Of a stretch of DNA of 39,190 nt, positions 6,449-14,481 are shown one piece after another. This DNA is from Lachnospiraceae bacterium (GTDB taxonomy: Bacteria; Bacillota; Clostridia; Lachnospirales; Lachnospiraceae), in the NCBI GenBank assembly GCA_015056795.1, contig SVFO01000037.1, positions 1 through 39,190 on the forward strand, written 5' to 3'. The notes under the pieces are model-generated. The model ran no database searches and was not told where the DNA came from. It saw only the letters and a list, made by a program, of their open reading frames with translations. Within the stretch, counting starts at the first letter, position 1. The number at the start of each line of letters is the position of its first letter. Position numbers and translations under genes: made by a program.

Positions 6449-8431
6449 TCAAAATGCCAAGCCCTCTATGATGCTGGCCGCTGCCCAAGGCATAAGTGCA
6501 AACCAAGTGCTGGCTGGAGATCCGTCTGGATACCTTTCTGTAAGTAATCCCTGACAGAAGCAGAATCGCTCCGACATCCATCCCGGCTCCCCATAACCAT
6601 ATTCCTTATCAACGGTGTTAAAGGTCTGAAGGCTCCACTTGACGGTATCCTCAAGCCTTGAACGCACATACTCATCTGCCCTTAGGTTAACATAATATTT
6701 CATCTCAGGTAGGATGGTGCTGGACATGGGATGAATGTGCGGATTCGCTACGGAAGTAATGCTGCCCCCGCAGGAGGACCATCCAATTTCGCTGAGTGGT
6801 TTTACCGTAACGGGCGTGTTATAGCAAAGCTTAAAGCTAAATTCATAATGCAAGGCATCCTGCATGTGATCCAGCAGATACTCTTCCTTTGTGATTTCAT
6901 GAAGAATTCTCACCGCACGAACATAAGCCAGAATTCCCTCATCATCCACGGCTTTATCCGTATCCAGAGGTCCTCCGTAGCATTCACATTTTTTCACAAA
7001 TGCATCAAAATAATGGAGCTCACTCTTCTTCATAAGACTCAGGTATTCCTCGCCCTTCGTGATGAGCTCGTACAAGGCCGTTGCTGCAAGACACCATGCG
7101 CCGCCCATGGAATCATATTCCAGACCTGCTCCCGTATGCTCTGACATGGAGAAGGGATATTCGTAATCCGAATTCAACTCGGCATTCATTTTAGCAATGA
7201 TCGGACGAAGAAAGGAAATCCAGTCATCATGCAACTGACCATAGGTATCCCTCTCCAAAGCATACGCCTTAAGAATATAATAGGCAGCCTGCCCGTTAAT
7301 GTACGCACTATGTCCTCCACTGTGCATTCCATTATACCACCAGCCCTGCACAAACCATTTCCCGTCTTCCACCGCATCATACATAAATCCGGAGTTGGGA
7401 TTATAACTGTTCTTCACGACATTTTCAATAAATGCCAGACTCTGTCTTCTTGCCTCGTCGTCCTTTAGGTGCCCTGCCGCATACAGCATTGGCACTGCAA
7501 CTGCCATGCCATTGGTCCAGGAAAGGGAACCTATTTTGTTGTATTTTGGTCCATTTTCCCTATCATAAACAAACCCGGAATACATCTTCTCCGATTCTAG
7601 CCAGGCATTGTCCCTGATGGCACTGCTAAGAAGGGAGAGAGCCTTTTCCTCACTCATGTCGGGTATGGTTCTTGGTGCTTCATGAAAGCATGTATAAGCA
7701 TGCTCCAGTGCCTTATAAATCGCTCTCTCATCCTCTCCCACATAATCATAGAGGAACATGGGAAAGCACACCGTTTGTCCCGCCTGAATGACAAAAGCAT
7801 TCTTCTCGTCAATCGGCTCCCTCTCCAAAACATTGGCCGTCTGAACAAACAGCCAAGGAGCGTTCTCATAGCCAAGCGTGTATCCTACGCTGACCATTCC
7901 CTTGTCATTGATGTTACAGCTAAATCCGCCGTACTGAAAAAATGACGCAGCCTGCGAACTCGCCTTGCCATTGTGAAAAGCACTTGGATCGACATTACCA
8001 TCTTGGGACATCCAATACGGAGGCGCAGCGATACCGCGCACTCTCCCAGAATCATAGACGAGGCTGATCGGCTCAGCCAATCTGTCGCTTCTTGTCATAA
8101 AAAATGTTGATTCTGGCTTTCCTGATGGATTTCTTTTGATTCTGGGAAACGCCTTTCTTCCTGAAGAAGGCTTTTCCGCAGTGTTCGTATCATACATATA
8201 ACCTGGCATAAAAAACTTAGGCTGCTTCTCCTCCATCATAAGCTTGACATGTATGACTCCGATAAAATCCTTTTCCGAGGTATTCGTAATTCTTACCGAT
8301 ACCGTCTTGCAAATGGCGCATGCTTCCTCTGCCTTCGAAACAAGCTCCATTTGAATTCCCAGTTCTTCAGCCGGAACATATTCTATCTCATCACTTCCCA
8401 AAAGCCTTGCCTCACAAATCATCTTTTGCAT
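6449..8431 (-). CDS. Putative six-hairpin glycoside hydrolase, cytosolic
   Basis: 660 residues, no signal peptide. The N-terminal third (to about 250) looks beta-rich. The remainder is alpha-helical with repeated aromatic and acidic patches (SGFVYDRENG, SLSWTNGMAVAVPML, SGFMYDAVEDGKWFVQGWWYNG, GYGEPGWMSERFCFCQG), as in (alpha/alpha)6-barrel carbohydrate-active enzymes. I cannot assign a CAZy family or catalytic residues. ATG 8431 is preceded by GGAGGG at seven bases, which favours it over the TTG at 8452. It has its own promoter (TTGACC-17-TATACT) and appears single, although the micropeptide/chromate operon begins only about 60 bases after its stop with no clear terminator, so read-through is possible. 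Confidence 0.6.
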   Translation of the reverse strand: MQKMICEARLLGSDEIEYVPAEELGIQMELVSKAEEACAICKTVSVRITNTSEKDFIGVIHVKLMMEEKQPKFFMPGYMYDTNTAEKPSSGRKAFPRIKRNPSGKPESTFFMTRSDRLAEPISLVYDSGRVRGIAAPPYWMSQDGNVDPSAFHNGKASSQAASFFQYGGFSCNINDKGMVSVGYTLGYENAPWLFVQTANVLEREPIDEKNAFVIQAGQTVCFPMFLYDYVGEDERAIYKALEHAYTCFHEAPRTIPDMSEEKALSLLSSAIRDNAWLESEKMYSGFVYDRENGPKYNKIGSLSWTNGMAVAVPMLYAAGHLKDDEARRQSLAFIENVVKNSYNPNSGFMYDAVEDGKWFVQGWWYNGMHSGGHSAYINGQAAYYILKAYALERDTYGQLHDDWISFLRPIIAKMNAELNSDYEYPFSMSEHTGAGLEYDSMGGAWCLAATALYELITKGEEYLSLMKKSELHYFDAFVKKCECYGGPLDTDKAVDDEGILAYVRAVRILHEITKEEYLLDHMQDALHYEFSFKLCYNTPVTVKPLSEIGWSSCGGSITSVANPHIHPMSSTILPEMKYYVNLRADEYVRSRLEDTVKWSLQTFNTVDKEYGYGEPGWMSERFCFCQGLLTERYPDGSPASTWFALMPWAAASIIEGLAF

Positions 8432-8461
8432 AGAAAAATCCCTCCAATTCAACTCCCATTC

Positions 8462-8490
8462 AGTATATCAAAAACGGAAACTGTGGTCAA
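8462..8490 (-). promoter_or_regulatory. Sigma-A promoter of the glycosidase gene
   Basis: TTGACC (8485-8490), a 17-base spacer and TATACT (8462-8467) on the minus strand, about 30 bases before the ATG at 8431. Confidence 0.7.
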
Positions 8491-8512
8491 TTTTATTGTT
8501 ATATGAAAATAC

Positions 8513-8540
8513 AAAAAGCCATGGGGCCCCATGGCTTTTT
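8513..8540 (-). terminator. Intrinsic terminator of the VOC operon
   Basis: A perfect 28-base palindrome with AAAAAGCCATGG arms around GGGCCC, ending in a T-run, 45 bases beyond the stop of the second VOC gene. It is symmetric, so it could work in both directions. Confidence 0.85.
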
Positions 8541-8585
8541 GCATCTAAATCTATTTTGTGATCTTATCCTATTTCCGATCTGAAG

Positions 8586-8954
8586 CTATTTTCTGATATG
8601 CTCCGCAAGGCTGATGGCAAAGCCCGTGGGCGAAACCATCAAGGTTGCCTTGGAAGATCCCGTATCGGTAACCTTATCCCCCTGTGCATTCTTGAAACCG
8701 CGATCCAGCAGGAACTGATATGCCTCATCGAAATCCCTTACGTTCATTCTGATCACTGACATATCCTGTGGCATCGGTACCTGCACCACGTCAACTCGGA
8801 ACCCGTCGGGATGCTTTAAGTCAAAGCTTGTGATATCCTTATCGTTGATCCCCGTTTTTGTATGCTTATGTTCAAATCCTATCGTCTCAAATAATTCCTT
8901 TGCAGCCTGTGCGTCCTGCGTAAGAATCAGTGGATTAAATGCCGTAATTTGCAT
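8586..8954 (-). CDS. VOC superfamily protein (glyoxalase-like), second copy
   Basis: 122 residues of the vicinal-oxygen-chelate fold: MQITAFNPLILTQDAQAAKELFETIGF at the start gives the first beta-alpha unit, IRMNVRDFDEAYQFLLDRGF the second, and SPTGFAISL the final strand. Members include glyoxalases, extradiol dioxygenases and antibiotic-binding proteins; the activity here is unknown and I do not see a convincing complete metal triad. It is a clear paralogue of the gene 48 bases upstream (shared FNPLILT, IRMNV, SPTGFA) and follows it in one operon under the c-di-GMP riboswitch. ATG is preceded by AAGGAGGAAT. Confidence 0.85.
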   Translation of the reverse strand: MQITAFNPLILTQDAQAAKELFETIGFEHKHTKTGINDKDITSFDLKHPDGFRVDVVQVPMPQDMSVIRMNVRDFDEAYQFLLDRGFKNAQGDKVTDTGSSKATLMVSPTGFAISLAEHIRK

Positions 8955-9002
8955 GGGGTATTCCTCCTTATCTGTTGGTTATGCTGATGAACGATTCCCT
9001 AT

Positions 9003-9380
9003 TTAGTTTTCCTTGATATGTTGGCAAAGATCAAATGCAAAGCCCGTAGGCGACTGCATCATGGCAGACTTATTCGTCTTCGTATCAACGGTGTGATCAC
9101 CCTTCGGATTCGTAAATCCCTTTGACTTCAGGAATTCATATGCCTCCTCGAAATTATCGACATTCATTCTGATGAGCTGCATGTCACGCGGCAGCCCGTC
9201 AATCTGAGCCACGTCAACATAGAAGCCATTGGCATCCTTCATACGCACGGTGGTAATGTCCTTACCATTTTCCGTAATCGTAATCTTGTGGCGTCTTTCG
9301 AAGCCCATCTCCTCAAAGAGCTTCATTGCACCTTCTGCATTAGCGGTAAGGATCAGCGGGTTAAATGACGTGATTTTCAT
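9003..9380 (-). CDS. VOC superfamily protein (glyoxalase-like), first copy
   Basis: 125 residues: two beta-alpha-beta repeats, MKITSFNPLILTANAEGAMKLFEEMGF then LIRMNVDNFEEAYEFLKSKGF, ending SPTGFAFDLCQHI. ATG 9380 has AAAGGAGA eight bases upstream; the longer reading from 9413 would run through the terminator T-run and is rejected. This is the first gene after the c-di-GMP-I riboswitch and its terminator, so its transcription should respond to c-di-GMP. It is a tandem paralogue of the downstream VOC gene. The ligand is unknown; a riboswitch-controlled pair of VOC proteins hints at a role in a c-di-GMP-dependent lifestyle change rather than housekeeping detoxification (inference). Confidence 0.87.
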   Translation of the reverse strand: MKITSFNPLILTANAEGAMKLFEEMGFERRHKITITENGKDITTVRMKDANGFYVDVAQIDGLPRDMQLIRMNVDNFEEAYEFLKSKGFTNPKGDHTVDTKTNKSAMMQSPTGFAFDLCQHIKEN

Positions 9381-9400
9381 GGTGTGTCTCCTTTCTAAAA

Positions 9401-9431
9401 CAAAAAACGGCATCGCCCAAACGGCAATGCC
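9401..9431 (-). terminator. Riboswitch expression platform: intrinsic terminator
   Basis: Nine-base stem 9409-9417 / 9423-9431 (GGCATTGCC with GGCGATGCC, one G-U pair) around a five-base loop, followed on the minus strand by G and six T. It starts within the 3' edge of the riboswitch aptamer and sits 20 bases before the first VOC gene, the position expected for ligand-controlled termination. Confidence 0.85.
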
Positions 9432-9512
9432 TACAACGAGTTGCAGCTGACTACCATTTTACAGGCTCTGGAGCTTTGCGTCACAGCCTTTCGACTGCTT
9501 TGCCAAATATGA
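9430..9512 (-). ncRNA. Cyclic di-GMP-I riboswitch (GEMM-I)
   Basis: On the minus strand the conserved core of the class I c-di-GMP aptamer can be read in order: GGCAAA (9499-9504), the GNRA-type tetraloop CGAAAG (9488-9493), GACGCAAAGC (9473-9482), GCCTGTAAAA, and the receptor strand GGTAGTCAG (9447-9455). An intrinsic terminator follows immediately and a perfect sigma-A promoter precedes it. The family senses bis-(3'-5')-c-di-GMP, usually in front of motility, adhesion, chitin/peptidase or c-di-GMP turnover genes; here it faces two VOC genes. Whether ligand turns the genes on or off cannot be judged without folding the alternatives. Confidence 0.9.
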
Positions 9513-9519
9513 TAATATT

Positions 9520-9548
9520 ATTATACTCGGTCATTCGAAAATTGTCAA
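9520..9548 (-). promoter_or_regulatory. Consensus sigma-A promoter of the riboswitch/VOC operon
   Basis: TTGACA (9543-9548), exactly 17 bases, TATAAT (9520-9525): both hexamers are perfect consensus. It starts inside the last codons of the neighbouring 120-residue gene and places the transcript start near 9513, just before the aptamer. So strong a promoter suggests output is set mainly by the riboswitch. Confidence 0.92.
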
Positions 9549-9907
9549 GATATCTCTGGTCCCACCTTGGAAACAAGTCTTCCACGCATGCCATGAATAA
9601 AACCGACCTCAGGATCTAAGGGATAATACCTTACTTCAACCTCAAGCGGAAAAACTCCAGGATGTCTCCCTGGCTTGTTGAGCTCTATAAAGTAATTCAC
9701 GCCGTCCACCTGATACCTGTAGATGGGATACGAAACACCTTGCGCATATCTCCCGACTGGCATAATCGTGTCATTCGTATATGCCAAATGTCCCTCTACA
9801 ACATTGACACTCTTTATGTACAAATAGGTATTTAAAAGCTTTTGCGCTACCTTAACTGCTACAACCAAAAATACAATGGCAAATAACATGAGCCTAAATT
9901 TTTCCAT
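9545..9907 (-). CDS. DUF3592-like small membrane protein
   Basis: 120 residues: one N-terminal membrane segment (MLFAIVFLVVAVKVAQ), then a beta-rich domain with YPIYRYQVDGVNYFI and VEVRYYPLDPEVGFI. The second phrase resembles the 'V.YdPenP' ending of DUF3592-type proteins, of unknown function. ATG is preceded by GGGGAGGAAAAAG, a very strong ribosome site. It lies 63 bases after a second small membrane protein and probably shares its transcript. Its stop codon sits inside the -35 region of the riboswitch operon. Confidence 0.6.
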   Translation of the reverse strand: MEKFRLMLFAIVFLVVAVKVAQKLLNTYLYIKSVNVVEGHLAYTNDTIMPVGRYAQGVSYPIYRYQVDGVNYFIELNKPGRHPGVFPLEVEVRYYPLDPEVGFIHGMRGRLVSKVGPEIS

Positions 9908-9970
9908 TCTTTTTCCTCCCCTTTATTGAAGAAAATACGGCTTTCCAGATTTCCCTTCAACGCTTATTTT

Positions 9971-10285
9971 TCATACAATCCAGATCAGAAAAATCATGAC
10001 CAGGCTCAGCAAGGCATTTACCACAACAAGCACGCTTGCGTATTTCTTTTGATATTGCGCGACATCCGAAATCTTATTTTTCTCTGCCGTCGTCATTCTC
10101 CAGGTTGCAGGAAACAACGCTGCAACGCTTAAGCTACAGAAAAGAACGATTGCCATGAAGGACAGAACAATGATTGCGCCCTGATCCCCCGCATGCATGA
10201 TCATTCGAATTCCCGCTGATGCCATTATCACAAGAAACGTGCAGGTCAATACGATCTTTTGCCAAGCTGTAAATTTGCCTTCCAT
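9971..10285 (-). CDS. Small membrane protein with three transmembrane segments
   Basis: 104 residues from ATG 10285 (AAGGGGAC five bases upstream); a longer reading from 10321 has no ribosome site. Hydrophobic segments lie at about residues 10-28 (IVLTCTFLVIMASAGI), 37-58 and 84-103 (VLVVVNALLSLVMIFLIWIV). Not recognised; the gap and direction suggest a two-gene unit with the DUF3592-like protein. Confidence 0.6.
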   Translation of the reverse strand: MEGKFTAWQKIVLTCTFLVIMASAGIRMIMHAGDQGAIIVLSFMAIVLFCSLSVAALFPATWRMTTAEKNKISDVAQYQKKYASVLVVVNALLSLVMIFLIWIV

Positions 10286-10659
10286 ACTTGTCCCCTTCCC
10301 CATGCAGACCATGAATACCAAACAAACCTATGTAGAAATCTTACAGCTCTATCGTATCGTCTTTTTATCAAATAATAAAGTCGCAAATCCTGCATATTAT
10401 CCGTGCTTATTGTGCAAATTCCTCTTCTATGCCTTTTTGTACGATTCTATCCCTATTCGTCCCTTCCTGTACCTATTTGTCCATACCCGTTTTCCAGATC
10501 ACCAGCTGCCATCCGTCTTCTTCCGTGCGAGCCAGCCAGCATCATCACCAGGGCAACGACCACTGCAACATCATCCCAAAGATCTTATCATGTTTTTTCA
10601 TAATCATTTCTTCTCATACCTTGCCTGTGGGTACTTCCTTCTTTCCGTTTTGTAAAAAA
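10286..10659 (-). other. Gene-poor interval with a possible frameshifted remnant
   Basis: No convincing gene in about 370 bases. On the minus strand near 10480-10600 an ATG-started frame (MKKHDKIFGMM) breaks after 18 codons. A one-base shift would continue it into VVVALVMMLAGSHGRRR and a hydrophilic tail. This looks like the remains of a small one-span membrane protein. Confidence is low; no promoter or repeat was identified. Confidence 0.25.
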
Positions 10660-10683
10660 CAGGGCTATGTCTCCATAGCCCTG
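10660..10683 (-). terminator. Intrinsic terminator of the clan GH-A-like glycosidase
   Basis: Ten-base perfect stem CAGGGCTATG / CATAGCCCTG with a four-base loop and a following T6 on the minus strand, 20 bases past the stop codon. Confidence 0.88.
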
Positions 10684-10701
10684 AAATATTTTGAGATTTT
10701 T

Positions 10702-12120
10702 CTATACCAGGCCGACTCTTCCGGGAACCTCGTAGCGGATACGCAGCTCGGGAGCGGTCTTTAACTCGCTGTAATAGTTGGTTGCCCAATCCGGTGCATC
10801 CGTCTTCGGATTCACGCCGTCTGCGGGCGTGCCAAAGATACGCATCGGAAGCACGGTCGGTCCATCCAGTTGCTTCTCAAAGAACAGGCTCATGAAATCG
10901 ATGGTCTTCACGCCCTTTGCCTTGTAGAACCACTTACCGCCAAACTCGATCATCAGGCTGGCATCCTCCTCAAAGGTTGCCTCACAGAATTCCGGCGTTC
11001 CATCGAATGCGATGGGAAGCTCGATGCCGTCCGCATCATCTGATCCGCCCCAACGAAGCTTTGCAGGGAAGGCAGCCTTCTCGCCCTTCGTCATGGAAGG
11101 AAGGAAATAAGGATCCTGGATCAGCTTCTTATAATCTGCCAATACGGGCTGCTCAATGCCCACCGTGTTGTTGTTGGGATCCTCGATCTCAAGACCAAGG
11201 CGTCCTCTGTCACGGAACTGATACATCGAGATTCCGTCAAACCACTCGCTCGTGTTGTTGTCCCTAAAGTACTCGGCAAACTTCACGACAGCCTCACCCT
11301 GATGGAAGGGTCCGGTCACGTCGCCGTCCGTATTGCTCTCAGCCGTGGTCATCGGGGTATTCTTCCCCGTAATCTCCCTCAGGCGCTTTGCCGTCGCTTC
11401 GAACTGCTCATAAATCTCGCGCACGTTATCTGCCTTGTAGCTTCCGCCGCCAACCTCCGCAACGTCGTAGGGCCAGCCAAAATGCAGTGCGGGATAGCTG
11501 TCGGCAGACCAGATGTCCGCTGCCTTGTATGCCTCAAGGAAGGCATCCTCCTGATCAACCTTGCCATTGGGCGTTACAAAGCCTGCGCAGAAGATCGCCT
11601 TAACATTCGGTGCTTCCTCCTTCAGGATCTTACGGAATCTTACGAAGAAGGCTCCGATCTCCTCGAAGGTATATCTCTTGTTGTGAGTAAACCAGTTACC
11701 CTGGCACTCATGATTGATGCGGATCCTCATGCGTCCAAACTCTGCAAACTGTTTTGCCACGCCGCGAAGATACTCGTCCTCCAGAGAGCAGTCCACCGTC
11801 AGCGTAAGCAGCACGTCCTGACCATGCTTTCTGATGTCCTTCATCTGCTCAAAGGGCTCTCCATCCGCCCCAAAGGGGAAATAATCATCATAGGGATAGT
11901 CCCACTGAAACTTAACGTCCATGTCTGCACATGCCTTGCTGATTCTCTGAGGCCACTGTGCATCCTTCGGATACAGGGTATACATAATGTTGACGCATCT
12001 GTGCGGTCTGCCTAATTTATGCAGGATATAGTCCTGATTGACATATTCCGCACGCTCGCTTCCGTCACCCAGGTCAAGGCCACATTTGGCCTTTCCAAGC
12101 GTTACCTTAAATGCTTCCAT
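10702..12120 (-). CDS. Putative TIM-barrel glycoside hydrolase (clan GH-A, GH26-like)
   Basis: 472 residues, no signal peptide. The middle region reads as a GH-A barrel: IRINHECQGNWF (Glu candidate acid/base, resembling the HE.nG.W of GH26 mannanases), then WSADSYPALHFGW, then MTTAESNTDGD (Glu candidate nucleophile) and GISMYQFRDRGRLG. A C-terminal part of about 120 residues looks beta-rich. Family and substrate are uncertain. ATG 12120 has GGAGGAAAG directly upstream and is preferred to the start at 12138. It follows the sugar-sensing GGDEF gene by 165 bases, whose gap holds the 12-base palindrome TTGTCATGACAA (12234-12245). A link between sugar sensing and this enzyme is inferred from neighbourhood only. 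Confidence 0.6.
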   Translation of the reverse strand: MEAFKVTLGKAKCGLDLGDGSERAEYVNQDYILHKLGRPHRCVNIMYTLYPKDAQWPQRISKACADMDVKFQWDYPYDDYFPFGADGEPFEQMKDIRKHGQDVLLTLTVDCSLEDEYLRGVAKQFAEFGRMRIRINHECQGNWFTHNKRYTFEEIGAFFVRFRKILKEEAPNVKAIFCAGFVTPNGKVDQEDAFLEAYKAADIWSADSYPALHFGWPYDVAEVGGGSYKADNVREIYEQFEATAKRLREITGKNTPMTTAESNTDGDVTGPFHQGEAVVKFAEYFRDNNTSEWFDGISMYQFRDRGRLGLEIEDPNNNTVGIEQPVLADYKKLIQDPYFLPSMTKGEKAAFPAKLRWGGSDDADGIELPIAFDGTPEFCEATFEEDASLMIEFGGKWFYKAKGVKTIDFMSLFFEKQLDGPTVLPMRIFGTPADGVNPKTDAPDWATNYYSELKTAPELRIRYEVPGRVGLV

Positions 12121-12285
12121 ACTTTCCTCCGTGCTCAAATTGATTTCTCACATTACGTTTCTCATACGACGAAGAACCTTGTGGCGCGTCGTAATTATTT
12201 ATTCAAAAGGCGATCGTCGTTATGACAACCCCTTTGTCATGACAATTTCATTGATCCTCTTTTTAGATCTCATCCTCTGGTTAAG

Positions 12286-14202
12286 TTACCGCCCGGCTGC
12301 GCCGTCCTTGGCATGTACCTGCTTTTTGATTTCATACATCATTCTGTCGGCTTCCTGCACATAGTCCTGCAACGCCATATCCGAAACGGGATCGGTCACC
12401 ACGTAGCCACAGCTCGCCGAAATCTGATACGGCTGGGAACCATCATGATTCTTTTCATCCAAATAGCCCAAGATGGACTCGCGCACCGTCTCCGCCTCTG
12501 CCTCGTTACAGCGAGGACCAACGATCAGGAACTCATCACCGCCATATCGAACGGCAATCCAATCCTCGCGGATGTTACGCTTGATGGAGTCCGCAACCGT
12601 TTTGATCGCATTGTCACCATGCAGATGCCCAAACTGGTCATTGATTCGCTTCATGTAGTTAATGTCGACAAACATGACCACCATGGAAGAAAATCTCTTT
12701 TTACATTCCTCAAACAGCGGAATGGCCTTATTTTCATAGACGAAACGATTGTATAGCCCCGTCATGTGATCTCTGTCATAAATCCTGGTCAGATTCTTGT
12801 TCAGCGTATCCAGACGCACGTTGATTCGAAGAAGCTTTAAAGACTGCTGCAGCTTTTCCATATAGGGATACAGCATGTCGGCGCGGATCAGATACGGTTC
12901 ATCCGCAAAGACAACGTAACCATAATTAAACTGGAAATGATGTAACGGAAGCAGATAATACACGTGCTGCTCTCCCGGAAGCTTCTCATATCCGGGAATT
13001 AAATCCTTACGATTGACGCTCGGATTCTCAAGGATCTCACCATTTTTGAGGGCTACGATGACCTCCAGTCTTTCTTTTTTGCCGCTGTTCCAGAGCTCCT
13101 CCTCGCTTGCCGTTGCATCCTCAAAGTAGTCCGAGTGCACAATCACGGAAAAAGTGCCCCCCTCATAACGGTGATTTCGGCGAAAATGCTCCTGTAGGTC
13201 ACGCTTGAGTACCTGGTAAGAAAGGATGCCGGACATACGGTTTCTCATCACGCGTTCCGTCTGCTCGAGCATGGATTCATCCAAATGTCTGTGATATGCA
13301 TTTTGGCAGTAGCGCTTACGAATGCCGACGTTGTCCAACTCCCCCTCGCAGCCGCAGCTCTCTCCGCGGACAAAGGTGGAATGCAACAGAACCTTTGTCT
13401 CCTTTAGCGTACCGCTCATCTGTTCATAAATCATCTCGCACGCCCGATATCCCACCTGCTCATAATTCTGCTTTACGGTGGACAATGCCGGATAGGCGTA
13501 CTGACCTGACAGGATATGATCATAGCCTGTCACAATGACGTCCTCAGGCAGGGAGTATCCAAGTTCCTGCAGCTCCGTGGAGGTTGCAAGCGCCATGATG
13601 TCATTCGCGCAGACAATGGCATCCGGTAACGGCTTCCCGGATGCAGCCAGCCGACGCACAATATCCGCAGGACCGTTGTTGCCCCACGCACCGTAGCACA
13701 CGTCTTCCTCGGAAAGCGTAAGACCATGCTCCTCCATAACCCTGCGCGTCGTCTCAAGTCTCGCCCTGCTGTCCGGGTGATCCTCCGTTCCGCCCATGAA
13801 GAGGATCCTCCTAACGCCATGAACCTCAAGAAGATGCGTCACCAGATCCCGCATCCCCCCTTCATTTTGGATGCAGATGGAGGGAATGCCATCCATTGCC
13901 ATGCCAATGCTGACAACGGGAATCCCCTTCTCCCTCGCCTTTTCGCAGAGGGAATAGGCCGTTTCATTGGAGTTCAGCATCGTTGAAAACACAATGACAC
14001 CGTCATAATCCTCCATCGTACCGAGATTGTATATATTCAGCTCCCCTTGATTAAGCGTATAATTCTCACTGTAGGATGCAAAGCACATAAATACAAAGAC
14101 GTCAAAGTCTTCCTTTGCGGCATATTCTCTTATTCCCTTGATTCCGGGCAAAAAAGAATCATTGCTCCATCCATTCGCATATACTGCCAGTTTTTTCTTC
14201 AT
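12286..14202 (-). CDS. Sugar-binding-protein-like sensor fused to diguanylate cyclase (GGDEF)
   Basis: 638 residues, no signal peptide or membrane segment. Residues 1-280 form a LacI-type periplasmic-binding-protein fold (GVIVFSTMLN, VVSIGMAMDGIPSICIQNEGG, DAIVCANDIMALA, VIVTGYDH, PALSTVKQNYEQVG) but lack the N-terminal DNA-binding HTH of LacI regulators. A cysteine motif, ESCGC, closes this part. A helical, probably ligand- or dimer-related middle region (about 300-465) leads into a GGDEF domain (DHMTGLYNRF, FVDINYMKRIND, RYGGDEF at 552-558), with intact catalytic signature. The upstream inhibitory RxxD site is not in the canonical spacing. It should make c-di-GMP in the cytosol in response to a bound small molecule, plausibly a sugar. 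No EAL domain. Confidence 0.9.
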   Translation of the reverse strand: MKKKLAVYANGWSNDSFLPGIKGIREYAAKEDFDVFVFMCFASYSENYTLNQGELNIYNLGTMEDYDGVIVFSTMLNSNETAYSLCEKAREKGIPVVSIGMAMDGIPSICIQNEGGMRDLVTHLLEVHGVRRILFMGGTEDHPDSRARLETTRRVMEEHGLTLSEEDVCYGAWGNNGPADIVRRLAASGKPLPDAIVCANDIMALATSTELQELGYSLPEDVIVTGYDHILSGQYAYPALSTVKQNYEQVGYRACEMIYEQMSGTLKETKVLLHSTFVRGESCGCEGELDNVGIRKRYCQNAYHRHLDESMLEQTERVMRNRMSGILSYQVLKRDLQEHFRRNHRYEGGTFSVIVHSDYFEDATASEEELWNSGKKERLEVIVALKNGEILENPSVNRKDLIPGYEKLPGEQHVYYLLPLHHFQFNYGYVVFADEPYLIRADMLYPYMEKLQQSLKLLRINVRLDTLNKNLTRIYDRDHMTGLYNRFVYENKAIPLFEECKKRFSSMVVMFVDINYMKRINDQFGHLHGDNAIKTVADSIKRNIREDWIAVRYGGDEFLIVGPRCNEAEAETVRESILGYLDEKNHDGSQPYQISASCGYVVTDPVSDMALQDYVQEADRMMYEIKKQVHAKDGAAGR

Positions 14203-14481
14203 AAACTACCCCAAATCAACTCGCATCAGCCATCATATTTCAAATCGCCTGCCGAACATTCTGTCAATGCATACGACATCAATTATATTATATGCCGCCA
14301 GCGCTAAATTGTCTAGTAAATTTCATTGGACAGTCTGGTTTTATGAGAAAAAAGGCACCAGCGCAATCAGGCACTTCTCGCCCTCAAATACAAACCCATA
14401 CAGCGGTATCCTCAAGAGTTTTTTCTCCCGCCCGATTGTTCAGAAGCATCTTCATCCCCTTGAAGCATGGCAGTTACAAAC
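14203..14481. other. Intergenic region carrying the GGDEF promoter
   Basis: About 280 bases without a gene. The part nearest 14202 holds the minus-strand leader and promoter of the GGDEF gene. Between 14316 and 14481 I see no gene, and only weak T-rich tracts (near 14420) that might end transcription of the unknown 269-residue gene. Confidence 0.4.
14287..14315 (-). promoter_or_regulatory. Sigma-A promoter of the PBP-GGDEF gene
   Basis: TAGACA (14310-14315), 17 bases, TATAAT (14287-14292) on the minus strand; the leader to the ATG at 14202 is about 75 bases and holds GGGG as ribosome site. Confidence 0.72.
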
